From: Argentina anserina
Taxonomy: Eukaryota; Streptophyta; Magnoliopsida; Rosales; Rosaceae
Assembly (NCBI RefSeq): GCF_933775445.1
Contig: NW_026089426.1
Location: 124,001 to 188,000, forward strand
Direction of reading: 5' to 3'
DNA length: 64,000 nt
The notes under the pieces: generated by a model
Databases searched by the model: none
Told to the model about the DNA's origin: nothing
The model's input: only the letters and a program-made list of their open reading frames with translations
Program-made: the position numbers and the translations under genes
Shown here: positions 13,179 to 26,956 of the stretch, piece after piece
How the letters are laid out: every line of letters starts with the position of its first letter
Numbering within the stretch: position 1 is the stretch's first letter

Positions 13179-14976
13179 ACACGCCCACATAGGAAACACT
13201 CTCAAATTCAATAGAAACTCGCATCAGAAAGGCTTACAGAAAGATACTCAAACGAGAATTGAAAAGATACTCAAATTGCAATAGTAAACATACTCAAACG
13301 ATAGAAAGATACTCAGTTTGAAAGAAACACACGCCCACACTGGAAACACTCTCAAATTCAATAGAAACTCGCATCAGAAAGGCTTACAGAAAGATACTCA
13401 AACGAGAATTGAAAAGATACTCAAATTGCAATAGTAAACATACTCAAACGATAGAAAGATACTCAGTTTGAAAGAAACACACGCCCACACTGGAAACACT
13501 CTCAAATTCAAAAGAAACTCGCATCAGAAAGGCTTACAGAAAGATACTCACACGAGAATTGAAAAGATACTCAAATTGCAATAGTAAACATACTCAAACG
13601 ATAGAAAGATACTCAGTTTGAAAGAAACACACGCCCACACTGGAAACACTCTCAAATTCAATAGAAACTCGCATCAGAAAGGCTTACAGAAAGATACTCA
13701 AACGAGAATTGAAAAGATACTCAAATTGCAATAGTAAACATACTCAAACGATAGAAAGATACTCAGTTTGAAAGAAACACACGCCCACACTGGAAACACT
13801 CTCAAATTCAATAGAAACTCGCATCAGAAAGGCTTACAGAAAGATACTCAAACGAGAATTGAAAAGATACTCAAATTGCAATAGTAAACATACTCAAACG
13901 ATAGAAAGATACTCAGTTTGAAAGAAACACACGCCCACACTGGAAACACTCTCAAATTCAAAAGAAACTCGCATCAGAAAGGCTTACAGAAAGATACTCA
14001 CACGAGAATTGAAAAAATACTCAAATTGCAATAGTAAACATACTCAAACGATAGAAAGATACTCAGTTTGAAAGAAACACACGCCCACACTGGAAACACT
14101 CTCAAATACAAAAGAAACTGGCATCAGAAAGGCTTACAGAAAAATACGCACACGAGAATTGAAAAAATACTCAAAGTGCAATAGTAAACATACTCAAACG
14201 ATAGAAACATACTCAGTTTGAAAGAAACACACGCCCACACTGGAAACACTCTCAAATTCAAGAAAAACTCGCATCAGAAAGGCTTACAGAAAGATACTCA
14301 AACGAGAATTGAAAAGATATTCAAAGTGCAATAGTAAACATACTCAAACGATAGAAAGATACTCAGTTTGAAAGAAACACACGCCCACACTGGAAACACT
14401 CTCAAATTCAAGAAAAACTCGCATCAGAAAGGCTTACAGAAAGATACTCAAACGAGAATTGAAAAGATATTCAAAGTGCAATAGTAAACATACTCAAACG
14501 ATAGAAAGATACTCAGTTTGAAAGAAACACACGCCCACACTGGAAACACTCTCAAATTCAAGAAAAACTCGCATCGAAAGTCGTTCAGAAAGATACTCTA
14601 ACGAGAATTGAAAAGATACTCAAATTGCAATAGTAAACATACTCAAACGATAGAAAGATACTCAGTTTGAAAGAAACACACGCCCACACTGGAAACACTC
14701 TCAAATTCAAAAGAAACTCGCATCAGAAAGGCTTACAGAAAGATACGCACACGAGAATTGAAAAAATACTCAAAGTGCAATAGTAAACATACTCAAACGA
14801 TAGAAAGATACTCAGTTTGAAAGAAACACACGCCCACACTGGAAACACTCTCAAATTCAAGAAAAACTCGCATCGAAAGCCGTTCAGAAAGATACTCAAA
14901 CGAGAATTGAAAAGATACTCAAATTGCAATAGTAAACATACTCAAACGATAGAAAGATACTCAGTTTGAAAGAAAC
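13179..14976 (+). repeat. HOR beta, copy 2
   Basis: Same order and length (1798 bp) as 2696-4493, including ACTGGCATC in its g monomer. Its b near 14578 has the rare AGTCGTTC also seen near 350. The copy is followed by a single extra d monomer (14977-15126). Confidence 0.92.
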
Positions 14977-15126
14977 ACACGCCCACATAGGAAACACTCT
15001 CAAATTCAATAGAAACTCGCATCAGAAAGGCTTACAGAAAGATACTCAAACGAGAATTGAAAAGATACTCAAATTGCAATAGTAAACATACTCAAACGAT
15101 AGAAAGATACTCAGTTTGAAAGAAAC

Positions 15127-16923
15127 ACACGCCCACATAGGAAACACTCTCAAATTCAATAGAAACTCGCATCAGAAAGGCTTACAGAAAGATACTCAAA
15201 CGAGAATTGAAAAGATACTCAAATTGCAATAGTAAACATACTCAAACGATAGAAAGATACTCAGTTTGAAAGAAACACACGCCCACACTGGAAACACTCT
15301 CAAATTCAATAGAAACTCGCATCAGAAAGGCTTACAGAAAGATACTCAAACGAGAATTGAAAAGATACTCAAATTGCAATAGTAAACATACTCAAACGAT
15401 AGAAAGATACTCAGTTTGAAAGAAACACACGCCCACACTGGAAACACTCTCAAATTCAAAAGAAACTCGCATCAGAAAGGCTTACAGAAAGATACTCACA
15501 CGAGAATTGAAAAGATACTCAAATTGCAATAGTAAACATACTCAAACGATAGAAAGATACTCAGTTTGAAAGAAACACACGCCCACATAGGAAACACTCT
15601 CAAATTCAATAGAAACTCGCATCAGAAAGGCTTACAGAAAGATACTCAAACGAGAATTGAAAAGATACTCAAATTGTAATAGTAAACATACTCAAACGAT
15701 AGAAAGATACTCAGTTTGAAAGAAACACACGCCCACACTGGAAACACTCTCAAATACAAAAGAAACTCGCATCAGAAAGGCTTACAGAAAAATACGCACA
15801 CGAGAATTGAAAAAATACTCAAAGTGCAATAGTAAACATACTCAAACGATAGAAACATACTCAGTTTGAAAGAAACACACGGCCACACTGGAAACACTCT
15901 CAAATTCAAGAAAAACTCGCATCAGAAAGGCTTACAGAAAGATACTCAAACGAGAATTGAAAAGATATTCAAAGTGCAATAGTAAACATACTCAAACGAT
16001 AGAAAGATACTCAGTTTGAAAGAAACACACGCCCACACTGGAAACACTCTCAAATTCAAGAAAAACTCGCATCAGAAAGGCTTACAGAAAGATACTCAAA
16101 CGAGAATTGAAAAGATATTCAAAGTGCAATAGTAAACATACTCAAACGATAGAAAGATACTCAGTTTGAAAGAAACACACGCCCACACTGGAAACACTCT
16201 CAAATTCAAAAGAAACTCGCATCAGAAAGGCTTACAGAAAGATACTCACACGAGAATTGAAAAAATACTCAAAGTGCAATAGTAAACATACTCAAACGAT
16301 AGAAAGATACTCAGTTTGAAAGAAACACACGCCCACACTGGAAACACTCTCAAATTCAAAAGAAACTCGCATCAGAAAGGCTTACAGAAAGATACTCACA
16401 CGAGAATTGAAAAAATACTCAAAGTGCAATAGTAAACATACTCAAACGATAGAAAGATACTCAGTTTGAAAGAAACACACGCCCACACTGAAACACTCTC
16501 AAATTTAAGAAAAACTCGCATCGAAAGCCGTTCAGAAAGATACTCTAACGAGAATTGAAAAGATACTCAAATTGCAATAGTAAACATACTCAAACGATAG
16601 AAAGATACTCAGTTTGAAAGAAACACACGCCCACACTGGAAACACTCTCAAATTCAAAAGAAACTCGCATCAGAAAGGCTTACAGAAAGATACTCACACG
16701 AGAATTGAAAAAATACTCAAAGTGCAATAGTAAACATACTCAAACGATAGAAAGATACTCAGTTTGAAAGAAACACACGCCCACACTGGAAACACTCTCA
16801 AATTCAAGAAAAACTCGCATCGAAAGCCGTTCAGAAAGATACTCAAACGAGAATTGAAAAGATACTCAAATTGCAATAGTAAACATACTCAAACGATAGA
16901 AAGATACTCAGTTTGAAAGAAAC
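15127..16923 (+). repeat. HOR alpha, copy 3
   Basis: It matches copies at 899 and 11382 in length (1797 bp), order and markers. As at 749-898, the preceding monomer is an extra d (14977-15126), so two CATAGG monomers stand in a row. Confidence 0.92.
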
Positions 16924-18721
16924 ACACGCCCACATAGGAAACACTCTCAAATTCAATAGAAACTCGCATCAGAAAGGCTTACAGAAAGATACTCAAACGA
17001 GAATTGAAAAGATACTCAAATTGCAATAGTAAACATACTCAAACGATAGAAAGATACTCAGTTTGAAAGAAACACACGCCCACACTGGAAACACTCTCAA
17101 ATTCAATAGAAACTCGCATCAGAAAGGCTTACAGAAAGATACTCAAACGAGAATTGAAAAGATACTCAAATTGCAATAGTAAACATACTCAAACGATAGA
17201 AAGATACTCAGTTTGAAAGAAACACACGCCCACACTGGAAACACTCTCAAATTCAAAAGAAACTCGCATCAGAAAGGCTTACAGAAAGATACTCACACGA
17301 GAATTGAAAAGATACTCAAATTGCAATAGTAAACATACTCAAACGATAGAAAGATACTCAGTTTGAAAGAAACACACGCCCACACTGGAAACACTCTCAA
17401 ATTCAATAGAAACTCGCATCAGAAAGGCTTACAGAAAGATACTCAAACGAGAATTGAAAAGATACTCAAATTGCAATAGTAAACATACTCAAACGATAGA
17501 AAGATACTCAGTTTGAAAGAAACACACGCCCACACTGGAAACACTCTCAAATTCAATAGAAACTCGCATCAGAAAGGCTTACAGAAAGATACTCAAACGA
17601 GAATTGAAAAGATACTCAAATTGCAATAGTAAACATACTCAAACGATAGAAAGATACTCAGTTTGAAAGAAACACACGCCCACACTGGAAACACTCTCAA
17701 ATTCAAAAGAAACTCGCATCAGAAAGGCTTACAGAAAGATACTCACACGAGAATTGAAAAAATACTCAAATTGCAATAGTAAACATACTCAAACGATAGA
17801 AAGATACTCAGTTTGAAAGAAACACACGCCCACACTGGAAACACTCTCAAATACAAAAGAAACTCGCATCAGAAAGGCTTACAGAAAAATACGCACACGA
17901 GAATTGAAAAAATACTCAAAGTGCAATAGTAAACATACTCAAACGATAGAAACATACTCAGTTTGAAAGAAACACACGCCCACACTGGAAACACTCTCAA
18001 ATTCAAGAAAAACTCGCATCAGAAAGGCTTACAGAAAGATACTCAAACGAGAATTGAAAAGATATTCAAAGTGCAATAGTAAACATACTCAAACGATAGA
18101 AAGATACTCAGTTTGAAAGAAACACACGCCCACACTGGAAACACTCTCAAATTCAAGAAAAACTCGCATCAGAAAGGCTTACAGAAAGATACTCAAACGA
18201 GAATTGAAAAGATATTCAAAGTGCAATAGTAAACATACTCAAACGATAGAAAGATACTCAGTTTGAAAGAAACACACGCCCACACTGGAAACACTCTCAA
18301 ATTCAAGAAAAACTCGCATCGAAAGCCGTTCAGAAAGATACTCTAACGAGAATTGAAAAGATACTCAAATTGCAATAGTAAACATACTCAAACGATAGAA
18401 AGATACTCAGTTTGAAAGAAACACACGCCCACACTGGAAACACTCTCAAATTCAAAAGAAACTCGCATCAGAAAGGCTTACAGAAAGATACGCACACGAG
18501 AATTGAAAAAATACTCAAAGTGCAATAGTAAACATACTCAAACGATAGAAAGATACTCAGTTTGAAAGAAACACACGCCCACACTGGAAACACTCTCAAA
18601 TTCAAGAAAAACTCGCATCGAAAGCCGTTCAGAAAGATACTCAAACGAGAATTGAAAAGATACTCAAATTGCAATAGTAAACATACTCAAACGATAGAAA
18701 GATACTCAGTTTGAAAGAAAC
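16924..18721 (+). repeat. HOR beta, copy 3
   Basis: Same order and length (1798 bp) as the other beta copies. Its g monomer has the ordinary ACTCGCATC, which separates it from copies 1, 2 and 4. Confidence 0.92.
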
Positions 18722-19770
18722 ACACGCCCACATAGGAAACACTCTCAAATTCAATAGAAACTCGCATCAGAAAGGCTTACAGAAAGATACTCAAACGAGA
18801 ATTGAAAAGATACTCAAATTGTAATAGTAAACATACTCAAACGATAGAAAGATACTCAGTTTGAAAGAAACACACGCCCACACTGGAAACACTCTCAAAT
18901 ACAAAAGAAACTCGCATCAGAAAGGCTTACAGAAAAATACGCACACGAGAATTGAAAAAATACTCAAAGTGCAATAGTAAACATACTCAAACGATAGAAA
19001 CATACTCAGTTTGAAAGAAACACACGGCCACACTGGAAACACTCTCAAATTCAAGAAAAACTCGCATCAGAAAGGCTTACAGAAAGATACTCAAACGAGA
19101 ATTGAAAAGATATTCAAAGTGCAATAGTAAACATACTCAAACGATAGAAAGATACTCAGTTTGAAAGAAACACACGCCCACACTGGAAACACTCTCAAAT
19201 TCAAGAAAAACTCGCATCAGAAAGGCTTACAGAAAGATACTCAAACGAGAATTGAAAAGATATTCAAAGTGCAATAGTAAACATACTCAAACGATAGAAA
19301 GATACTCAGTTTGAAAGAAACACACGCCCACACTGGAAACACTCTCAAATTCAAGAAAAACTCGCATCGAAAGCCGTTCAGAAAGATACTCTAACGAGAA
19401 TTGAAAAGATACTCAAATTGCAATAGTAAACATACTCAAACGATAGAAAGATACTCAGTTTGAAAGAAACACACGCCCACATAGGAAACACTCTCAAATT
19501 CAATAGAAACTCGCATCAGAAAGGCTTACAGAAAGATACTCAAACGAGAATTGAAAAGATACTCAAATTGCAATAGTAAACATACTCAAACGATAGAAAG
19601 ATACTCAGTTTGAAAGAAACACACGCCCACACTGGAAACACTCTCAAATTCAAAAGAAACTCGCATCAGAAAGGCTTACAGAAAGATACTCACACGAGAA
19701 TTGAAAAAATACTCAAAGTGCAATAGTAAACATACTCAAACGATAGAAAGATACTCAGTTTGAAAGAAAC
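18722..19770 (+). repeat. Junction block d*, g, a*, a, b, d, c
   Basis: Seven monomers linking beta to the 10-mer block. The first five correspond to 24712-25460 at a shift of 5990 bp. The d, c pair at 19471-19770 is absent from the second copy, an in-register difference of 300 bp. Confidence 0.85.
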
Positions 19771-21266
19771 ACACGCCCACACTGGAAACACTCTCAAATT
19801 CAAAAGAAACTCGCATCAGAAAGGCTTACAAAAAGATACTCACACGAGAATTGAAAAAATACTCAAAGTGCAATAGTAAACATACTCAAACGATAGAAAG
19901 ATACTCAGTTTGAAAGAAACACACGCCCACACTGGAAACACTCTCAAATTCAAAAGAAACTCGCATCAGAAAGGCTTACAGAAAGATACTCACACGAGAA
20001 TTGAAAAAATACTCAAAGTGCAATAGTAAACATACTCAAACGATAGAAAGATACTCAGTTTGAAAGAAACACACGCCCACACTGGAAACACTCTCAAATT
20101 CAAGAAAAACTCGCATCGAAAGCCGTTCAGAAAGATACTAAAACGAGAATTGAAAAGATACTCAAATTGCAATAGTAAACATACTCAAACGATAGAAAGA
20201 TACTCAGTTTGAAAGAAACACAGGCCCACATAGGAAACACTCTCAAATTCAATAGAAACTCGCATCAGAAAGGCTTACAGAAAGATACTCAAACGAGAAT
20301 TGAAAAGATACTCAAATTGCAATAGTAAACATACTCAAACGATAGAAATATACTCAGTTTGAAAGAAACACACGCCCACACTGGAAACACTCTCAAATTC
20401 AATAGAAACTCGCATCAGAAAGGCTTACAAAAAGATACTCACACGAGAATTGAAAAAATACTCAAAGTGCAAAAGTAAACATACTCAAACGATAGAAAGA
20501 TACTCAGTTTGAAAGAAACACACGCCCACACTGGAAACACTCTCAAATTCAAAAGAAACTCGCATCAGAAAGGCTTACAGAAAGATACTCACACGAGAAT
20601 TGAAAAAATACTCAAAGTGCAATAGTAAACATACTCAAACGATAGAAAGATACTCAGTTTGAAAGAAACACACGCCCACACTGGAAACACTCTCAAATTC
20701 AAGAAAAACTCGCATCGAAAGCCGTTCAGAAAGATACTCAAACGAGAATTGAAAAGATACTCAAATTGCAATAGTAAACATACTCAAACGATAGAAAGAT
20801 ACTCAGTTTGAAAGAAACACACGCCCACATAGGAAACACTCTCAAATTCAATAGAAACTCGCATCAGAAAGGCTTACAGAAAGATACTCAAACGAGAATT
20901 GAAAAGATACTCAAATTGCAATAGTAAACATACTCAAACGATAGAAAGATACTCAGTTTGAAAGAAACACACGCCCACACTGGAAACACTCTCAAATTCA
21001 ATAGAAACTCGCATCAGAAAGGCTTACAGAAAGATACTCAAACGAGAATTGAAAAGATACTCAAATTGCAATAGTAAACATACTCAAACGATAGAAAGAT
21101 ACTCAGTTTGAAAGAAACACACGCCCACACTGAAACACTCTCAAATTTAAGAAAAACTCGCATCGAAAGCCGTTCAGAAAGATACTCAAACGAGAATTGA
21201 AAAGATACTCAAATTGCAATAGTAAACATACTCAAACGATAGAAAGATACTCAGTTTGAAAGAAAC
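19771..21266 (+). repeat. 10-monomer block (zeta), copy 1, 1496 bp
   Basis: Order c, c, b', d, h, c, b, d, e, b-. Rare markers are TACTAAAACG (near 20148), CACAGGCCC (near 20221), GATAGAAATATAC (near 20345) and CAAAAGTAAAC in h. All return in the copy at 25461. The internal heptamer b', d, h, c, b, d, e (20071-21118, 1048 bp) is reused in the gamma HOR. Confidence 0.9.
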
Positions 21267-22913
21267 ACACGCCCACACTGGAAACACTCTCAAATTCAAA
21301 AGAAACTCGCATCAGAAAGGCTTACAGAAAGATACTCACACGAGAATTGAAAAGATACTCAAATTGCAATAGTAAACATACTCAAACGATAGAAAGATAC
21401 TCAGTTTGAAAGAAACACACGCCCACATAGGAAACACTCTCAAATTCAATAGAAACTCGCATCAGAAAGGCTTACAGAAAGATACTCAAACGAGAATTGA
21501 AAAGATACTCAAATTGTAATAGTAAACATACTCAAACGATAGAAAGATACTCAGTTTGAAAGAAACACACGCCCACACTGGAAACACTCTCAAATACAAA
21601 AGAAACTCGCATCAGAAAGGCTTACAGAAAAATACGCACACGAGAATTGAAAAAATACTCAAAGTGCAATAGTAAACATACTCAAACGATAGAAACATAC
21701 TCAGTTTGAAAGAAACACACGGCCACACTGGAAACACTCTCAAATTCAAGAAAAACTCGCATCAGAAAGGCTTACAGAAAGATACTCAAACGAGAATTGA
21801 AAAGATATTCAAAGTGCAATAGTAAACATACTCAAACGATAGAAAGATACTCAGTTTGAAAGAAACACACGCCCACACTGGAAACACTCTCAAATTCAAG
21901 AAAAACTCGCATCAGAAAGGCTTACAGAAAGATACTCAAACGAGAATTGAAAAGATATTCAAAGTGCAATAGTAAACATACTCAAACGATAGAAAGATAC
22001 TCAGTTTGAAAGAAACACACGCCCACACTGGAAACACTCTCAAATTCAAAAGAAACTCGCATCAGAAAGGCTTACAGAAAGATACTCACACGAGAATTGA
22101 AAAAATACTCAAAGTGCAATAGTAAACATACTCAAACGATAGAAAGATACTCAGTTTGAAAGAAACACACGCCCACACTGGAAACACTCTCAAATTCAAA
22201 AGAAACTCGCATCAGAAAGGCTTACAGAAAGATACTCACACGAGAATTGAAAAAATACTCAAAGTGCAATAGTAAACATACTCAAACGATAGAAAGATAC
22301 TCAGTTTGAAAGAAACACACGCCCACACTGGAAACACTCTCAAATTCAAAAGAAACTCGCATCAGAAAGGCTTACAGAAAGATACTCACACGAGAATTGA
22401 AAAAATACTCAAAGTGCAATAGTAAACATACTCAAACGATAGAAAGATACTCAGTTTGAAAGAAACACACGCCCACACTGAAACACTCTCAAATTTAAGA
22501 AAAACTCGCATCGAAAGCCGTTCAGAAAGATACTCTAACGAGAATTGAAAAGATACTCAAATTGCAATAGTAAACATACTCAAACGATAGAAAGATACTC
22601 AGTTTGAAAGAAACACACGCCCACACTGGAAACACTCTCAAATTCAAAAGAAACTCGCATCAGAAAGGCTTACAGAAAGATACTCACACGAGAATTGAAA
22701 AAATACTCAAAGTGCAATAGTAAACATACTCAAACGATAGAAAGATACTCAGTTTGAAAGAAACACACGCCCACACTGGAAACACTCTCAAATTCAAGAA
22801 AAACTCGCATCGAAAGCCGTTCAGAAAGATACTCAAACGAGAATTGAAAAGATACTCAAATTGCAATAGTAAACATACTCAAACGATAGAAAGATACTCA
22901 GTTTGAAAGAAAC
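21267..22913 (+). repeat. Alpha variant (11 monomers, 1647 bp)
   Basis: Alpha without its first two monomers and with one extra c: f, d*, g, a*, a, c, c, c, b-, c, b. It carries the same ATTGTAATAG, GATAGAAACATAC and ACACGGCC markers. One monomer was gained and two were lost, all at monomer boundaries. Confidence 0.88.
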
Positions 22914-24711
22914 ACACGCCCACATAGGAAACACTCTCAAATTCAATAGAAACTCGCATCAGAAAGGCTTACAGAAAGATACTCAAACGAGAATTGAAAA
23001 GATACTCAAATTGCAATAGTAAACATACTCAAACGATAGAAAGATACTCAGTTTGAAAGAAACACACGCCCACACTGGAAACACTCTCAAATTCAATAGA
23101 AACTCGCATCAGAAAGGCTTACAGAAAGATACTCAAACGAGAATTGAAAAGATACTCAAATTGCAATAGTAAACATACTCAAACGATAGAAAGATACTCA
23201 GTTTGAAAGAAACACACGCCCACACTGGAAACACTCTCAAATTCAAAAGAAACTCGCATCAGAAAGGCTTACAGAAAGATACTCACACGAGAATTGAAAA
23301 GATACTCAAATTGCAATAGTAAACATACTCAAACGATAGAAAGATACTCAGTTTGAAAGAAACACACGCCCACACTGGAAACACTCTCAAATTCAATAGA
23401 AACTCGCATCAGAAAGGCTTACAGAAAGATACTCAAACGAGAATTGAAAAGATACTCAAATTGCAATAGTAAACATACTCAAACGATAGAAAGATACTCA
23501 GTTTGAAAGAAACACACGCCCACACTGGAAACACTCTCAAATTCAATAGAAACTCGCATCAGAAAGGCTTACAGAAAGATACTCAAACGAGAATTGAAAA
23601 GATACTCAAATTGCAATAGTAAACATACTCAAACGATAGAAAGATACTCAGTTTGAAAGAAACACACGCCCACACTGGAAACACTCTCAAATTCAAAAGA
23701 AACTCGCATCAGAAAGGCTTACAGAAAGATACTCACACGAGAATTGAAAAAATACTCAAATTGCAATAGTAAACATACTCAAACGATAGAAAGATACTCA
23801 GTTTGAAAGAAACACACGCCCACACTGGAAACACTCTCAAATACAAAAGAAACTGGCATCAGAAAGGCTTACAGAAAAATACGCACACGAGAATTGAAAA
23901 AATACTCAAAGTGCAATAGTAAACATACTCAAACGATAGAAACATACTCAGTTTGAAAGAAACACACGCCCACACTGGAAACACTCTCAAATTCAAGAAA
24001 AACTCGCATCAGAAAGGCTTACAGAAAGATACTCAAACGAGAATTGAAAAGATATTCAAAGTGCAATAGTAAACATACTCAAACGATAGAAAGATACTCA
24101 GTTTGAAAGAAACACACGCCCACACTGGAAACACTCTCAAATTCAAGAAAAACTCGCATCAGAAAGGCTTACAGAAAGATACTCAAACGAGAATTGAAAA
24201 GATATTCAAAGTGCAATAGTAAACATACTCAAACGATAGAAAGATACTCAGTTTGAAAGAAACACACGCCCACACTGGAAACACTCTCAAATTCAAGAAA
24301 AACTCGCATCGAAAGCCGTTCAGAAAGATACTCTAACGAGAATTGAAAAGATACTCAAATTGCAATAGTAAACATACTCAAACGATAGAAAGATACTCAG
24401 TTTGAAAGAAACACACGCCCACACTGGAAACACTCTCAAATTCAAAAGAAACTCGCATCAGAAAGGCTTACAGAAAGATACGCACACGAGAATTGAAAAA
24501 ATACTCAAAGTGCAATAGTAAACATACTCAAACGATAGAAAGATACTCAGTTTGAAAGAAACACACGCCCACACTGGAAACACTCTCAAATTCAAGAAAA
24601 ACTCGCATCGAAAGCCGTTCAGAAAGATACTCAAACGAGAATTGAAAAGATACTCAAATTGCAATAGTAAACATACTCAAACGATAGAAAGATACTCAGT
24701 TTGAAAGAAAC
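22914..24711 (+). repeat. HOR beta, copy 4
   Basis: Same order and length (1798 bp) as the other beta copies, with ACTGGCATC in the g monomer. It lies 5990 bp from beta copy 3. Confidence 0.92.
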
Positions 24712-26956
24712 ACACGCCCACATAGGAAACACTCTCAAATTCAATAGAAACTCGCATCAGAAAGGCTTACAGAAAGATACTCAAACGAGAATTGAAAAGA
24801 TACTCAAATTGTAATAGTAAACATACTCAAACGATAGAAAGATACTCAGTTTGAAAGAAACACACGCCCACACTGGAAACACTCTCAAATACAAAAGAAA
24901 CTCGCATCAGAAAGGCTTACAGAAAAATACGCACACGAGAATTGAAAAAATACTCAAAGTGCAATAGTAAACATACTCAAACGATAGAAACATACTCAGT
25001 TTGAAAGAAACACACGGCCACACTGGAAACACTCTCAAATTCAAGAAAAACTCGCATCAGAAAGGCTTACAGAAAGATACTCAAACGAGAATTGAAAAGA
25101 TATTCAAAGTGCAATAGTAAACATACTCAAACGATAGAAAGATACTCAGTTTGAAAGAAACACACGCCCACACTGGAAACACTCTCAAATTCAAGAAAAA
25201 CTCGCATCAGAAAGGCTTACAGAAAGATACTCAAACGAGAATTGAAAAGATATTCAAAGTGCAATAGTAAACATACTCAAACGATAGAAAGATACTCAGT
25301 TTGAAAGAAACACACGCCCACACTGGAAACACTCTCAAATTTAAGAAAAACTCGCATCGAAAGCCGTTCAGAAAGATACTCTAACGAGAATTGAAAAGAT
25401 ACTCAAATTGCAATAGTAAACATACTCAAACGATAGAAAGATACTCAGTTTGAAAGAAACACACGCCCACACTGGAAACACTCTCAAATTCAAAAGAAAC
25501 TCGCATCAGAAAGGCTTACAAAAAGATACTCACACGAGAATTGAAAAAATACTCAAAGTGCAATAGTAAACATACTCAAACGATAGAAAGATACTCAGTT
25601 TGAAAGAAACACACGCCCACACTGGAAACACTCTCAAATTCAAAAGAAACTCGCATCAGAAAGGCTTACAGAAAGATACTCACACGAGAATTGAAAAAAT
25701 ACTCAAAGTGCAATAGTAAACATACTCAAACGATAGAAAGATACTCAGTTTGAAAGAAACACACGCCCACACTGGAAACACTCTCAAATTCAAGAAAAAC
25801 TCGCATCGAAAGCCGTTCAGAAAGATACTAAAACGAGAATTGAAAAGATACTCAAATTGCAATAGTAAACATACTCAAACGATAGAAAGATACTCAGTTT
25901 GAAAGAAACACAGGCCCACATAGGAAACACTCTCAAATTCAATAGAAACTCGCATCAGAAAGGCTTACAGAAAGATACTCAAACGAGAATTGAAAAGATA
26001 CTCAAATTGCAATAGTAAACATACTCAAACGATAGAAATATACTCAGTTTGAAAGAAACACACGCCCACACTGGAAACACTCTCAAATTCAATAGAAACT
26101 CGCATCAGAAAGGCTTACAAAAAGATACTCACACGAGAATTGAAAAAATACTCAAAGTGCAAAAGTAAACATACTCAAACGATAGAAAGATACTCAGTTT
26201 GAAAGAAACACACGCCCACACTGGAAACACTCTCAAATTCAAAAGAAACTCGCATCAGAAAGGCTTACAGAAAGATACTCACACGAGAATTGAAAAAATA
26301 CTCAAAGTGCAATAGTAAACATACTCAAACGATAGAAAGATACTCAGTTTGAAAGAAACACACGCCCACACTGGAAACACTCTCAAATTCAAGAAAAACT
26401 CGCATCGAAAGCCGTTCAGAAAGATACTCAAACGAGAATTGAAAAGATACTCAAATTGCAATAGTAAACATACTCAAACGATAGAAAGATACTCAGTTTG
26501 AAAGAAACACACGCCCACATAGGAAACACTCTCAAATTCAATAGAAACTCGCATCAGAAAGGCTTACAGAAAGATACTCAAACGAGAATTGAAAAGATAC
26601 TCAAATTGCAATAGTAAACATACTCAAACGATAGAAAGATACTCAGTTTGAAAGAAACACACGCCCACACTGGAAACACTCTCAAATTCAATAGAAACTC
26701 GCATCAGAAAGGCTTACAGAAAGATACTCAAACGAGAATTGAAAAGATACTCAAATTGCAATAGTAAACATACTCAAACGATAGAAAGATACTCAGTTTG
26801 AAAGAAACACACGCCCACACTGAAACACTCTCAAATTTAAGAAAAACTCGCATCGAAAGCCGTTCAGAAAGATACTCAAACGAGAATTGAAAAGATACTC
26901 AAATTGCAATAGTAAACATACTCAAACGATAGAAAGATACTCAGTTTGAAAGAAAC
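24712..26956 (+). repeat. Junction block and zeta copy 2
   Basis: 24712-25460 repeats 18722-19470. 25461-26956 repeats zeta (1496 bp) with the same private markers, at a shift of 5690 bp: TACTAAAACG near 25838, CACAGGCCC near 25911 and GATAGAAATATAC near 26035. The b at 25312 has TTAAG where the other copy has TCAAG. Confidence 0.9.
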
